Assembly (NCBI GenBank): GCA_031258415.1
Contig: JAIRMW010000021.1
Span: forward strand, 1-38,042
DNA from: Prevotellaceae bacterium
GTDB taxonomy: Bacteria; Bacteroidota; Bacteroidia; Bacteroidales; UBA932
DNA length: 38,042 nt
Direction: 5' to 3'
Part shown: positions 1-8,361 of the stretch, piece by piece
Numbering within the stretch: the first letter of the stretch is position 1
Layout: each line of letters opens with the position of its first letter
The notes under the pieces: model-generated
The model's input: the letters and a program-made list of their open reading frames with translations, nothing else
Database searches by the model: none
What the model was told of the DNA's origin: nothing
Translations under genes and position numbers: made by a program

Positions 1-180
1 TGCACCGGAGCAGAAACAATTTTCACCGGTGCAGAAACAATTTGCACCGGTGTAGAAACAATTTGCACCGGTGTAGAAACAATTTGCACCGGTGTAGAAA
101 CAATTTGCACCGGTGTAGAAACAATTTGCACCGGTGCAGAAACAATTTGCACCGGTAACAGAATATTTCACACCGGTGGG
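1..180. repeat. 21-bp tandem repeat array (minisatellite), truncated by the window edge
   Basis: About eight head-to-tail copies of a 21-base unit, TGCACCGGTGTAGAAACAATT, start at base 1 and probably continue to the left of the window. Copies at 43-126 are identical; the first two and the last two carry substitutions, and the array fades out by about 180. Each unit contains the 8-base palindrome CACCGGTG. The period is a multiple of three. Read on the minus strand, the array gives an open 7-residue repeat (CKLFLHR), which is closed by a TGA at 23-25 where copy 2 has T instead of G. I see no sign that this frame is translated. The array ends upstream of the first promoter-like motif at 192. 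Function unknown. Confidence 0.9.
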
Positions 181-191
181 AAAAAAAAGAG

Positions 192-199
192 TACTTTTG
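192..199 (+). promoter_or_regulatory. Bacteroidota -7 element (TACTTTTG)
   Basis: The octamer TACTTTTG fits the Bacteroidota housekeeping -7 consensus TAnnTTTG. I see no clear TTG at the -33 position. It would start transcription near base 206, about 40 bases ahead of the small ORF at 246. Confidence 0.4.
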
Positions 200-245
200 C
201 AAAAAGAAAGAGCTACCCCTGCTCATTTTATAGTTAAAAAAAGCG

Positions 246-383
246 ATGCCCTCGATCCGTTTATTTCCTTCTACAAACGTCGCGTTTTTCACGTGGCAGC
301 ATCCCTTTATGAGCAATCTGGCGCCCCGGCGCGTCGTGTACGACGTCCCCGACGACGAGCGGGACGCGCTGACGGCGCGGTAG
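246..383 (+). CDS. Possible 45-aa small protein or leader peptide upstream of pyrF
   Basis: An ATG at 246 opens a 45-codon frame ending in TAG at 381-383; an in-frame TAG at 231 closes it upstream. The second half, from the internal ATG at 309, uses G or C at almost every third codon position, like the neighbouring real genes pyrF and ubiD, whereas the first half is mixed. The predicted product ends in a charged tail (VVYDVPDDERDALTAR) and has no signal peptide or motif I recognise. A -7 element lies at 192 and pyrF starts 54 bases after the stop. It could be a small protein, a leader peptide for pyrF, the worn C-terminal end of a lost gene, or chance. Evidence is limited to codon composition and context. 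Confidence 0.3.
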   Translation: MPSIRLFPSTNVAFFTWQHPFMSNLAPRRVVYDVPDDERDALTAR

Positions 384-407
384 GCTCCCTGCGCCAATTA
401 TTTTCCG

Positions 408-415
408 TACATTTG
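408..415 (+). promoter_or_regulatory. Bacteroidota -7 element upstream of pyrF (TACATTTG)
   Basis: TACATTTG matches TAnnTTTG and lies 23 bases before the pyrF ATG, so the leader would be about 15 bases. No TTG is seen at the -33 distance, so this rests on the -7 element alone. Confidence 0.45.
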
Positions 416-437
416 TATGTATTAAAATTATTTTCAC

Positions 438-1292
438 ATGACAGCATCTGCATTATACGAGCAAATCGTTCGGAAGCAATCTTTTCTGTGCGTGGGGTTA
501 GACAGCGATCACCGGCAGCTGCCGGCCTGCCTGTCGTCGGACGCAGAACCGTTGTGGACGTTCAACAGGGCGATTATCGACGCTACGGCGGCCTGCGCCG
601 TGGCCTACAAGCCCAATACGGCGTTCTACGAGGCGCAGGGGGCGGCGGGCTGGCGGCAGTTGGAAAAGACCGTCGACTATATCCGCCGGCAGTATCCGGA
701 CGTTTTTATTATTGCCGACGCCAAACGCGGCGACATCGGCAACACCTCGCGGCTCTATGCCGAAGCGTTTTTCGAGGCGCTGAACGTCGACGCCGTAACG
801 CTTTCGCCGTATATGGGGCGCGATACGGTGCAGCCTTTTCTGGAATACCCCGGCAAATGGGCGGCGCTGCTGGCGTTGACGTCCAACAGGTCGGCTGCCG
901 ACTTTGAAACGCTGGCCGTGGAGGGCGGCGGCGCCGTGTATGAAACGGTATTGCAAAAGTCGAAGGAATGGGGTACGGTCGATAATACGATGTATGTCGT
1001 GGGCGCTACGCAGGCCTCCCTGCTGTCTACGGTACGCCGGATTGTGCCGCAGCACTTTCTGCTTGTTCCCGGCGTCGGCGCGCAGGGGGGAAGTCTGGAA
1101 GCGGTCGCGGAGTATGGCCTGAACGCGCGGTGCGGCCTGCTGGTCGCTATTTCGCGCGATATTCTACAGGCCGGCTTTGGCCTCGACTTTGCCGAGGCCG
1201 CCGCCGCCAAAGCCGCCGTCTGGCAGGGCGCGATGGCGCACTGTTTAAGGCAGTATGCATCCGGCGCCCTCCAAGCCCCCATGCCTCATTAA
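438..1292 (+). CDS. pyrF: Orotidine 5'-phosphate decarboxylase (PyrF, subfamily 2)
   Basis: This cytoplasmic TIM-barrel enzyme converts orotidine 5'-phosphate to UMP, the last step of de novo pyrimidine synthesis. The 284-residue length and overall sequence fit the longer 'type 2' PyrF group found in Bacteroidota and Actinobacteria. The N-terminal phosphate-barrel strand reads FLCVGLDSD near residue 15. The catalytic motif DAKRGDIGNTS begins at residue 94, with the catalytic lysine at 96. A glycine-rich phosphate-binding stretch (LLVPGVGAQGG) follows near residue 210. The ATG at 438 comes 23 bases after a -7 element. The ubiD-family gene starts 27 bases after the stop on the same strand, so the two are probably co-transcribed. 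Confidence 0.95.
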   Translation: MTASALYEQIVRKQSFLCVGLDSDHRQLPACLSSDAEPLWTFNRAIIDATAACAVAYKPNTAFYEAQGAAGWRQLEKTVDYIRRQYPDVFIIADAKRGDIGNTSRLYAEAFFEALNVDAVTLSPYMGRDTVQPFLEYPGKWAALLALTSNRSAADFETLAVEGGGAVYETVLQKSKEWGTVDNTMYVVGATQASLLSTVRRIVPQHFLLVPGVGAQGGSLEAVAEYGLNARCGLLVAISRDILQAGFGLDFAEAAAAKAAVWQGAMAHCLRQYASGALQAPMPH

Positions 1293-1319
1293 TCGCTGTT
1301 GCCGTCATCGTTGAACGCC

Positions 1320-3074
1320 ATGAAAAGTCTTTTGCATTATATCAGCGCTATGGAGCAGTCCGGCGAGCTGGTTCGTATCCGGACGTTCGTCGATCCCGTA
1401 CTGGAAATAGCCGAAGTAGCCGACCGCGTAGCCAAGAGCGCCGGCGGCGGCAAGGCGCTGCTGTTTGAAAATACCGGTACGGCATTTCCGGTAGCGGTCA
1501 ATCTGTACGGTTCGCCGTCGCGGATGCGCCGGGCGTTGGGCGTCGCATCGTACGACGACGTCGAGCGGTCGTTGACGGCTTTGTTCGCCGGTCTGCTGCA
1601 GCCCAAATCGACGTTATGGGATAAATTGAAACTGCTTCCCGTACTGAAACAGGCGGCGCAGTGGGCGCCCAAGATCGTGGGCGGACGGGGCGCGTGCCAG
1701 CAGGTGGTGATGCCGCAGCCCGACTTGTCGAAACTGCCGGCACTGCAATGCTGGCCGTACGACGGCGGGCGGTTTATTACCCTGCCGGCGGTGCATACGA
1801 AAGACCCGGCCACGGGCGCCCGCAACGTCGGGATGTACCGGATGCAGGTGATGTCGAACAATACGACCGGGATGCACTGGCACCGGCATAAAACCGGCGC
1901 GCGGCACTTTGCGGCTTTCGCGGCGCAGCACCCCGACGGCGGGCATTTTCCGGTGGCTGTGGCCTTGGGGGGCGACCCGGTATATGCCTACTGCGCCACC
2001 GCCCCGATGCCCGACAACCTCGACGAGTACCTGCTGGCCGGCTTTTTGCGCCGGCGGCCTGTCGAGCTGGTGCGCTGCCTCACGCAGCCGCTCGAAGTAC
2101 CGACCGACGCCGACGTGGTGATAGAAGGCTATATCGACACGCGCGACCCGTTGGTCGTCGAAGGGCCTTTCGGCGATCATACCGGTTTTTATTCGCTCGA
2201 AGACCGCTATCCGCTGCTGCATGTAACCTGCATCACGCATCGCCGGCAGGCCGTCTATCCGGCGACTGTCGTAGGCGTCCCGCCGCAGGAAGACGCCTGT
2301 ATGACGCAGGCGACCGAACGGATTTTTCTAACGCCCATCCGACTGGTCATTGCGCCGGAGATTGTCGATATACACATGCCGGTAGAAGGCGTGGCGCACA
2401 ACCTCGCTATCGTGAAAATAAAAAAGGAATACCCCGGACAGGCCCTCAAAGTGGCGCATGGATTGTGGGGCGCAGGGCAAATGATGTTCAATAAAATAAT
2501 GATTGTCGTCGATGGCGAGACTCCCCTTACGGACTACCCGGCGCTGCTCCGGCGCCTCTCGAGGCATTACGCCCCGGCCACCGACACCTGTTTCAGCTAC
2601 GGCCCCTTAGACGTCCTTGATCACGCGGCAACCACGCCGGCCATGGGCGGCAAACTCTGTATCGACGCCACACAGCCGGTGAGCGAGCCGGAAAGCAACC
2701 GGCGCAACGAGCGCGGCGACAGCCGGCTGCTGGCCTGTATCCACAAAGGCGACCCGATACCCCGGGCGCGCATAGTGGCGATGTTCGACCGACAGGTCGA
2801 TACGGACGATTTTGCAACCTGCCTTTGGCTGTTGGGTAACAACATCGACGTAGCACGCGACTGTAGACTGGAACATGGCCAACTCGTGATAGACGCTACC
2901 GCGAAACCCGCGCAAATAGCCCCGCGACGCTGGCCTAACATTATTTGCGCTCACGCTGCGACCATCGCCGCTGTCGACGCCAAATGGTCGCAGTTGGGGC
3001 TGGGCGATTTGATTGTGTCGCCCTCCCTGCGCTACCGGCGCCTGTCGCAGGGCGAGGCGGCGGCAAGAGACTGA
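1320..3074 (+). CDS. UbiD-family prenylated-FMN decarboxylase (menaquinone-type)
   Basis: UbiD-family enzymes use prenylated FMN, made by a UbiX partner, to decarboxylate aromatic or alpha,beta-unsaturated acids. In Bacteroidota, members of this length are usually annotated as menaquinone biosynthesis decarboxylases, but the substrate cannot be read from sequence. The ATG at 1320 gives 584 residues beginning MKSLLHYISAMEQ; a TTG seven codons upstream is possible but less likely. The cofactor-binding core is clear: a VGMYRMQVM stretch with MHWHRHK follows near residue 175. The catalytic-loop motif EGPFGDHTGFYS starts at residue 281, with the conserved Glu at 281 and the Asp at 286 that E. coli UbiD also has in place of the second Glu of fungal Fdc1. 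No UbiX homologue is in the window. It follows pyrF closely. Confidence 0.88.
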   Translation: MKSLLHYISAMEQSGELVRIRTFVDPVLEIAEVADRVAKSAGGGKALLFENTGTAFPVAVNLYGSPSRMRRALGVASYDDVERSLTALFAGLLQPKSTLWDKLKLLPVLKQAAQWAPKIVGGRGACQQVVMPQPDLSKLPALQCWPYDGGRFITLPAVHTKDPATGARNVGMYRMQVMSNNTTGMHWHRHKTGARHFAAFAAQHPDGGHFPVAVALGGDPVYAYCATAPMPDNLDEYLLAGFLRRRPVELVRCLTQPLEVPTDADVVIEGYIDTRDPLVVEGPFGDHTGFYSLEDRYPLLHVTCITHRRQAVYPATVVGVPPQEDACMTQATERIFLTPIRLVIAPEIVDIHMPVEGVAHNLAIVKIKKEYPGQALKVAHGLWGAGQMMFNKIMIVVDGETPLTDYPALLRRLSRHYAPATDTCFSYGPLDVLDHAATTPAMGGKLCIDATQPVSEPESNRRNERGDSRLLACIHKGDPIPRARIVAMFDRQVDTDDFATCLWLLGNNIDVARDCRLEHGQLVIDATAKPAQIAPRRWPNIICAHAATIAAVDAKWSQLGLGDLIVSPSLRYRRLSQGEAAARD

Positions 3075-3128
3075 CGGCGCGATGGAGAAAACAGGCGGTC
3101 GTCTCGAAAACCATTCGGAAAATGGGCG

Positions 3129-5612
3129 CTATGCAAACCGCACCACCGTGATCCCCGATCCGCCAAACTCTACCTGCTCGTCGGCCACAGAAGCAATCCC
3201 TCCGACGGTTTTTAGCCATTTGCGAATTTCTTCCTGTAGAATCCCATGTCCCTTTCCATGCAGGATTTTGACTTCGTCGGCGCCTACCATCAGGGCTTCG
3301 TCGATAAACGGCCTAACGTTGTCGAGCGCTTCATCGACCCGCTGACCACGGACGTCGAGGGTGGGTTTGAAATTCAGTTTGCGTTGCGAGAGGTTGTAGG
3401 AGACGGCGAATGGCGGCGCCGGCCGCGCCTTTTGCAGCTTGCGAAATTCGTTGTCTGATATCCGGCAGAGCGAAGCAAGCGGTACGTTAATAAACAGGTT
3501 CCCACAACCGACGGTGGCTGTCGTCGCGCTGATTTTAGTAATTTCGCCGATCGCCTCCTGACCTTGCAGGCGCACTTTGTCGCCGGGTTGCAGCGGCTGT
3601 TCCTCCGCGCGAATTGTTTCGGTATTGGAGGACGTAGTCTCCTGTTTGCGCTGTATGCGGCGTTCCTGTCGCCGGCGCAACTGTTCCATCTTACGGGCAA
3701 TGCGGGCGTCGGCCTCAGCCTGCGTGTCGGCCTGTAGTTGCTGCTTGAATGCTTCTATCTGCTGCCGAGCGGTTTTGGTGCGTTCCTTTTCGGCCTGCGC
3801 CGTTCTGATTTCAGCAATCGTCCGTTCGATGCGTTTGTTGGCTTCGGCAAGCAGTTGTTTGGCCTCGTTCTTCGCGTCTTGAATAAGCTGTTTCCGAATT
3901 TTCTGCAATTCGTTCAGTTCGCTTTGATAGCGGGCGGTAACGTCGTCGAGGTACTTATCGGTTTGGCGGATGCGCTGCCGTTTTTCTTCCCAGTAACGCT
4001 TGTCGCGGGCAATGTTACGCAGGTTCTTTTCCATATCGACATATTGCACGCCCGCTTTGGCTTCGGCCGCTTTGACCAAGTCTTCGGGCAGCCCCATCTT
4101 ATAGGCCAGTTCAAAAGCAAACGAACTGCTCGGCGTTCCGGTTTCCAGCCGGAACAGCGGTTGTATTTTCTGCACGTCGAACAGCATCGCACCGTTGAGG
4201 AGGCCATCGACCGATGTGGCATAGTATTTTAAGTTCGTATAATGCGTAGTGATAACGCCGAATACCTGCTGTTTGACCAACCTGTCGAGGACGGCCTCGG
4301 CAATGGCGCCGCCCGCCGTCGGTTCCGTGCCGCTGCCAAATTCGTCGATCAACAGCAGCGTCGACGCTCCGGCGCATTGAACAAAATGCTTCATATTAAG
4401 CAACCGCGAACTGTAAGTACTCAAATCGTTTTCGATAGACTGCTCGTCGCCAATATCGATAAACAGCTCGCGGAATAAGCCCATCTCGGAGTTTTCGGAC
4501 GCCGTAACCGGAAATCCGCATTGCAGCATGTATTGCAACAGCCCGACCGTCTTCAAACACACCGATTTCCCGCCGGCATTCGGGCCGGAAATCAATACAA
4601 TATGTTTGTCGGACGTCAGTTGCAAATCCAGCGGCACGATGGGCTTTCCTTCTTTCTTCAACGTCTGCTCCAGCAGCGGATGACGCGCTTTCAGGAGGTT
4701 CACTTGCGGAACGTCGTATACAACCGGCTTGACGGCATTGGCCTGAATAGCCCACTGCGCTTTGGCGCGGATAAAATCCATTTCGCCCAGCAGGTCGGCA
4801 GCCGCCGTTACGTCGTCTATGAAGGGACGCAGGAATGTAGCAAACGCACGCAGAATGGCTATTATCTCACGCTGCTCGGCATAGCCGAGTTCCTTCAGCT
4901 CGTTGTTCAATTCTACGACTTCCAGCGGCTCGAGGAATACGGTTTTCCCGCTGGCCGATTCGTCGTACACCAGACCTTTGATTTTCCGTTTATACCCTGC
5001 CGGCGCCGGCAATACGGCACGCCCGTCGCGAATGGAAACCGATGCGTTTTCATCGATCAGCCCGTCGGCCTGCGCCGTTTTCAGAATCGCCTGCATACGG
5101 CGCGCCACCTGCGCCTGCTTGTCGGTCATTGCCCGCCGGACGTTTAACAGTTCGGGCGAGGCATTGTCCTTAATCGCCCCATGCCTGTTGATTATCGCAT
5201 CGATACGCTGCAATACGGCCGGATAGACGACCACCGGCGCCAGCCGTTTTTTCAGCGACGGGTAGAGCGCCTCTTTTGTCTTTTTAAAAAACAGGATAAG
5301 TGCATGGACGGTTTCCAGCGCCTGCCTCAGCGTCTGCAACTCCGACGCATCCGGGTACAGTCCCTCAATGCGGAGTTTCTTTAAAAAAGGCGACGCATCC
5401 ACATACCCGTCATGCGGAAATGCGTTTTCCGTCAGCAGGCAGATACGCATCTCGTCGGTCAGGGAAAGCTGCCACAGCACCTCGTCGAACGATGCGGAAA
5501 AAGCCACTTCTTCCATTTGCCGCCGCCCCGCACCGGTCGTACAGTACGACGCCGCCCATTCGCGGATGCGATTGAAAGCTAATTTCTGTTCGATGTCGGA
5601 AGGATAATTCAT
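3129..5612 (-). CDS. mutS2: Endonuclease MutS2 (Smr-domain MutS homologue)
   Basis: MutS2 is a MutS-like ATPase with a C-terminal Smr domain. It is known for suppressing recombination and, in some bacteria, for rescuing collided ribosomes; it is not part of classical mismatch repair. The 827-residue product starts at MNYPSDIEQKLAF, a better start than the ATG 11 codons upstream. It has a clamp/lever region (about 1-320), a Walker A motif GPNAGGKS near residue 343, a Walker B LLLIDEFGSG near 419, a charged coiled coil (about 530-650) and the Smr domain (about 747-820). The Smr domain carries LDVRG and the HGKGHGIL motif. All motifs are intact and the length is normal. It lies 87 bases downstream of the metallo-hydrolase on the same strand and converges on the ubiD-family gene; I see no clear terminator in the 54 bases between them. 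Confidence 0.95.
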   Translation of the reverse strand: MNYPSDIEQKLAFNRIREWAASYCTTGAGRRQMEEVAFSASFDEVLWQLSLTDEMRICLLTENAFPHDGYVDASPFLKKLRIEGLYPDASELQTLRQALETVHALILFFKKTKEALYPSLKKRLAPVVVYPAVLQRIDAIINRHGAIKDNASPELLNVRRAMTDKQAQVARRMQAILKTAQADGLIDENASVSIRDGRAVLPAPAGYKRKIKGLVYDESASGKTVFLEPLEVVELNNELKELGYAEQREIIAILRAFATFLRPFIDDVTAAADLLGEMDFIRAKAQWAIQANAVKPVVYDVPQVNLLKARHPLLEQTLKKEGKPIVPLDLQLTSDKHIVLISGPNAGGKSVCLKTVGLLQYMLQCGFPVTASENSEMGLFRELFIDIGDEQSIENDLSTYSSRLLNMKHFVQCAGASTLLLIDEFGSGTEPTAGGAIAEAVLDRLVKQQVFGVITTHYTNLKYYATSVDGLLNGAMLFDVQKIQPLFRLETGTPSSSFAFELAYKMGLPEDLVKAAEAKAGVQYVDMEKNLRNIARDKRYWEEKRQRIRQTDKYLDDVTARYQSELNELQKIRKQLIQDAKNEAKQLLAEANKRIERTIAEIRTAQAEKERTKTARQQIEAFKQQLQADTQAEADARIARKMEQLRRRQERRIQRKQETTSSNTETIRAEEQPLQPGDKVRLQGQEAIGEITKISATTATVGCGNLFINVPLASLCRISDNEFRKLQKARPAPPFAVSYNLSQRKLNFKPTLDVRGQRVDEALDNVRPFIDEALMVGADEVKILHGKGHGILQEEIRKWLKTVGGIASVADEQVEFGGSGITVVRFA

Positions 5613-5699
5613 ACGCTGTCGTTGATCTGTTTCACATGGGGACAAAGAGAGGCTTTTGGTCGATTTGTTATTTTCGTTTGCAGGCAGAACGCCGTCGCT

Positions 5700-6491
5700 T
5701 CAGGCCTCGTTACATTCGACGCAGAGCCCGTCGCTGGCAGGAAATACATTTGGAGGCAGGCTTGCGGCGAGTTGGGCGTGCGGCTCAAGCTGGTGCGAAA
5801 GGTGCGAAAGGTACAGCCGTTGCGGTTTTAGTTCGTTGAACAGGGCTAACGCTTCGGGCAGGGAGAAATGCGACAGGTGCGGCGTACGCCGGATGACATT
5901 TAATACTAAAACAGCTAATCCGCGCAGCTTCTTCTTTTCGTCGTCGTCAATGCGGCTGGCGTCGGTGATATAGGCAAGGTTGCCAATACGGAATCCGAGT
6001 ACCGGCAATGTATGATGCCATACGCGGACAGGCGTTATCCCAATCCGATGGATAGAAAAGGGGGTTTGGTCAATGGTGCAAAGATTAAATTCGGGCACGC
6101 CCGGATATTTGTTTTCTTCAAACGCATAGGCGTATTCCCGTTTAAGGGCGTCGTGCACGCGCGTTTCGGCATAGATATCAACGGGTCTTCCACTGGTATA
6201 GTTCAACGCGCGGACGTCGTCGAGGCCGCCGGTATGATCTTTATGTTCGTGAGTCAGGAGGATGCCGTCGAGGTGCGTAACTTGTGCGCAGAGCATTTGC
6301 TGGCGGAAGTCGGGGCCGGCGTCGATCAGCAAACGGACGTGGCGCGCGTCGTGCGTAACGTCGAGCAGTACCGAAGCTCGTAGCCGTTTGTCCCGGGCGT
6401 CGACGGAACGGCATACCGCGCAGTTGCACGCAATAACCGGTATGCCCTGCGAGGTACCCGTACCGAGGAAAGTCAGTCGAACGGCAATCAT
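5700..6491 (-). CDS. PhnP-like MBL-fold metallo-hydrolase
   Basis: A 263-residue metallo-beta-lactamase-fold phosphodiesterase, related to PhnP (phosphoribosyl 1,2-cyclic phosphate phosphodiesterase). The start LTFLGTGTSQGIPVIAC leads into a Cys cluster (CNCAVC, about residues 22-27) that resembles the structural zinc site of PhnP. The metal-binding signature THEHKDH lies near residue 80, a second ligand region VWHHTLPVLGF near 155, and further ligands are in the C-terminal LSHLSHQ. Whether the substrate is a cyclic phosphate is inferred; no phn genes are nearby, so a general nucleotide or phosphodiester role is just as likely. The ATG overlaps the stop codon of cstA by four bases (ATGA), which suggests translational coupling. 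Confidence 0.88.
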   Translation of the reverse strand: MIAVRLTFLGTGTSQGIPVIACNCAVCRSVDARDKRLRASVLLDVTHDARHVRLLIDAGPDFRQQMLCAQVTHLDGILLTHEHKDHTGGLDDVRALNYTSGRPVDIYAETRVHDALKREYAYAFEENKYPGVPEFNLCTIDQTPFSIHRIGITPVRVWHHTLPVLGFRIGNLAYITDASRIDDDEKKKLRGLAVLVLNVIRRTPHLSHFSLPEALALFNELKPQRLYLSHLSHQLEPHAQLAASLPPNVFPASDGLCVECNEA

Positions 6492-7918
6492 CCTTTTGTG
6501 TGATTTTTCTTAAAGAACAGACACAGCAGCAGTAACGTAACGCCGACGCCAATACCGTACGACAGAGTATGCGGAAGCGAGAAGCCTTCTTTGGCTGTCA
6601 GGATATACGTGCTGCAAACAGCCGTCATAAACAGGGCGGGGATGAGGGTAAGCCAGTAATTCCTGCGCTCCCTGGCCATATATACCGTTACAGCCCACAA
6701 AGTAAATACGGCAAGCGTCTGGTTGCTCCAAGCGAAGTACCGCCAGAAGACGTCGAAGTTTTCCTGACTTAGCAGCAGCAGAAAAGCACATGCGACAAAC
6801 AGCGGAACGGAAACCGTCAGCCGGTTCTTCAGCCTCTTCTGCGACCGGTGCAGCATATCAGCGATAATCAGACGCGCCGAACGGAAGGCGGTATCGGCAG
6901 ATGTAATAGGCGCCGCCACAACGCCCAGCAATGCCAATATAGCTCCGACGGTTCCCAGCCAGCCATGCGAAATGGTATCGACGACAATGGCGGCGCTGTT
7001 ATGATGCGTTTCCATAAAGGTGTGAAACCCGTCTATCCCTTTAAAGAAGGCCATAGCCGCCGCCGCCCATATTAGCGTTACGACGCCTTCGGCCACCATC
7101 GCGCCAAAGAAGACCTTGCGCCCGTCCTTCTCATTTTTCAGACAGCGCGCCATCAAAGGCGACTGCGTAGCATGGAACCCCGAAATGGCGCCGCAGGCAA
7201 CCGATACAAACAGCATCGGAAACAGCGGCAACTGAGCGGCGTCGGGATGTTGGTTACCAAAGTTCGTCCACGTCAGCTCGGGCATATCGCCCGGATGACA
7301 AAGCATGGCCGCCAGAATGCCCACAGCCATAAACAGCAGTGCAAACCCGAAAACAGGATACATTCGTCCGATAATCGCATGAATGGGAAACAGCGTAGCA
7401 GCAATATAATAACAAAGAATAAGCGCAATCCAAATACGGTAATCGACTGCTCCACCAGTAAGTTTGGCGAGCAGGTCGGCAGGGCCGGAAACAAAAACAA
7501 CGCCTACGAGTATCATCAGAATAACAGTAAAAATGCGCATCACCTGCTTGACAGGCAACCCTAACTGGTCGCCAATGATTTCGGGTAGGCTTTTGCCGTC
7601 GTTGCGGAGAGAAATCATACCCGACAAGTAATCGTGCACCGCCCCGCCAAAGACCGTACCAAGAGCAATCCACAGAAAGACGACCGGGCCGTACATCGCA
7701 CCCATAATCGCGCCAAAGATAGGTCCTAAGCCGGCAATGTTGAGGAACTGTATCAGGAATATTTTCCTGCTCGACAACGGGACGTAATCGACCCCGTCGT
7801 ACAGGGTACTGGCGGGTGTCGGGCGTGCGGGATCAGGCGCAAACACCCGGTCTACGTACTTCCCATACGCAAAATACATAGTGATCATAAAAGCCAAGGC
7901 AATACTAAATGTAATCAT
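6488..7918 (-). CDS. cstA: CstA-family carbon starvation / peptide-pyruvate transporter
   Basis: An integral inner-membrane transporter of the CstA family, whose E. coli members (CstA, BtsT) take up peptides or pyruvate. The 476-residue product is the short form common in Bacteroidota, compared with about 700 residues in E. coli. Family signatures include SSRKIFLIQFLNIAGLGPIFGAI... (about residues 50-72) followed by GGAVHDYLSGMISLRNDGKSLPE, and about a dozen hydrophobic helices. I chose the ATG at 7918 because the ATG at 7942 overlaps the -7 element TATCTTTG at 7940-7947 and would lie upstream of the expected transcript start. It overlaps the following metallo-hydrolase by four bases. Substrate not determinable from sequence. 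Confidence 0.92.
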   Translation of the reverse strand: MITFSIALAFMITMYFAYGKYVDRVFAPDPARPTPASTLYDGVDYVPLSSRKIFLIQFLNIAGLGPIFGAIMGAMYGPVVFLWIALGTVFGGAVHDYLSGMISLRNDGKSLPEIIGDQLGLPVKQVMRIFTVILMILVGVVFVSGPADLLAKLTGGAVDYRIWIALILCYYIAATLFPIHAIIGRMYPVFGFALLFMAVGILAAMLCHPGDMPELTWTNFGNQHPDAAQLPLFPMLFVSVACGAISGFHATQSPLMARCLKNEKDGRKVFFGAMVAEGVVTLIWAAAAMAFFKGIDGFHTFMETHHNSAAIVVDTISHGWLGTVGAILALLGVVAAPITSADTAFRSARLIIADMLHRSQKRLKNRLTVSVPLFVACAFLLLLSQENFDVFWRYFAWSNQTLAVFTLWAVTVYMARERRNYWLTLIPALFMTAVCSTYILTAKEGFSLPHTLSYGIGVGVTLLLLCLFFKKNHTKG

Positions 7919-7939
7919 ATAAATCCAATGTTTGATATA

Positions 7940-7947
7940 CAAAGATA
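7940..7947 (-). promoter_or_regulatory. Bacteroidota -7 element for cstA (TATCTTTG)
   Basis: On the minus strand TATCTTTG matches TAnnTTTG exactly. Transcription would start near 7933, leaving a leader of about 15 bases before the ATG at 7918. The -33 region has no clear TTG. It decides the cstA start. Confidence 0.55.
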
Positions 7948-7995
7948 CGGCTTTTTGGGGAAGTTAAGAATCACCCGTTAAGAACTAAAAGTCAG

Positions 7996-8033
7996 AAAAG
8001 AAAAAACGCTGCCGTATTCCCGTAGCAGCGTTT
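7996..8033 (-). terminator. Hairpin terminator downstream of rplS-tRNA-Arg (possibly bidirectional)
   Basis: A perfect 9-base stem (AAACGCTGC / GCAGCGTTT at 8004-8012 and 8025-8033) encloses a 12-base loop. On the minus strand it is followed by a T-rich run (TTTCTTTTCTG). The plus strand also has a T-rich tail (TTTCTCTTTTT). It lies downstream of the tRNA and upstream of the cstA promoter region. The rest of 8034-8241 shows only AT-rich sequence with no gene I can support. Confidence 0.65.
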
Positions 8034-8241
8034 CTCTTTTTGGTCTCCCGCGCAGACCATTTTCCGTTTTCAATTTTTTACTTTCCACTCTTTTGGTCGA
8101 TGGAAATGAAAAGCGCTATTTCACTATATAATCGCTCTTTAAAGTCTCCACACAGCATTAATTATCAAAAAACACTAATAATCAATGTCGTGTAAAAACT
8201 TTAAGAAGTAACTATTCCTCGACAATTAGCACTCTTTTAAG

Positions 8242-8315
8242 TGACCCCGACAGGATTCAAACCTGTAACCTTCTGATCCGTAGTCAGATGCTCTATTCAG
8301 TTGAGCCACGGGGCC
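8242..8315 (-). tRNA. tRNA-Arg (anticodon ACG)
   Basis: The minus strand folds as a full 74-base cloverleaf. The acceptor stem GGCCCCG pairs with CGGGGTC (one G-U pair), with discriminator A. The D arm contains GCTCAACTGAATAGAGC. The anticodon stem TCTGA/TCAGA holds the loop CTACGGA with anticodon ACG. The T arm is intact (GGTTTGAATCC). CCA is not encoded; the next bases are CTT. An ACG anticodon is normally deaminated to ICG by TadA and reads CGU, CGC and CGA. It lies 46 bases downstream of rplS on the same strand, so co-transcription and processing from the rplS message are plausible. Confidence 0.97.
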
Positions 8316-8361
8316 TTTAATGACCTTTCTTTACTAACAGGAAAGACGCTGGATGGAACTC

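Noticed and set aside
1-180. CRISPR array
   Set aside because: Direct head-to-tail repeats of 21 bases with no spacers and no cas genes.
23-397. Minus-strand 124-aa frame containing the CKLFLHR repeat
   Set aside because: It exists because the 21-bp repeat has a period divisible by three. There is no promoter, no signal peptide and no domain. I report the array as DNA only.
134-907. Plus-strand 257-aa frame overlapping pyrF
   Set aside because: Most of it is an Arg-rich shadow of pyrF in another frame, with unrelated sequence in front.
3075-3128. Terminator between the convergent ubiD-family gene and mutS2
   Set aside because: I found no convincing stem with a T run on either strand.
8316-8361. 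Separate tRNA promoter between rplS and tRNA-Arg
   Set aside because: No TAnnTTTG motif on the minus strand in the 46-base gap; read-through from rplS is simpler.
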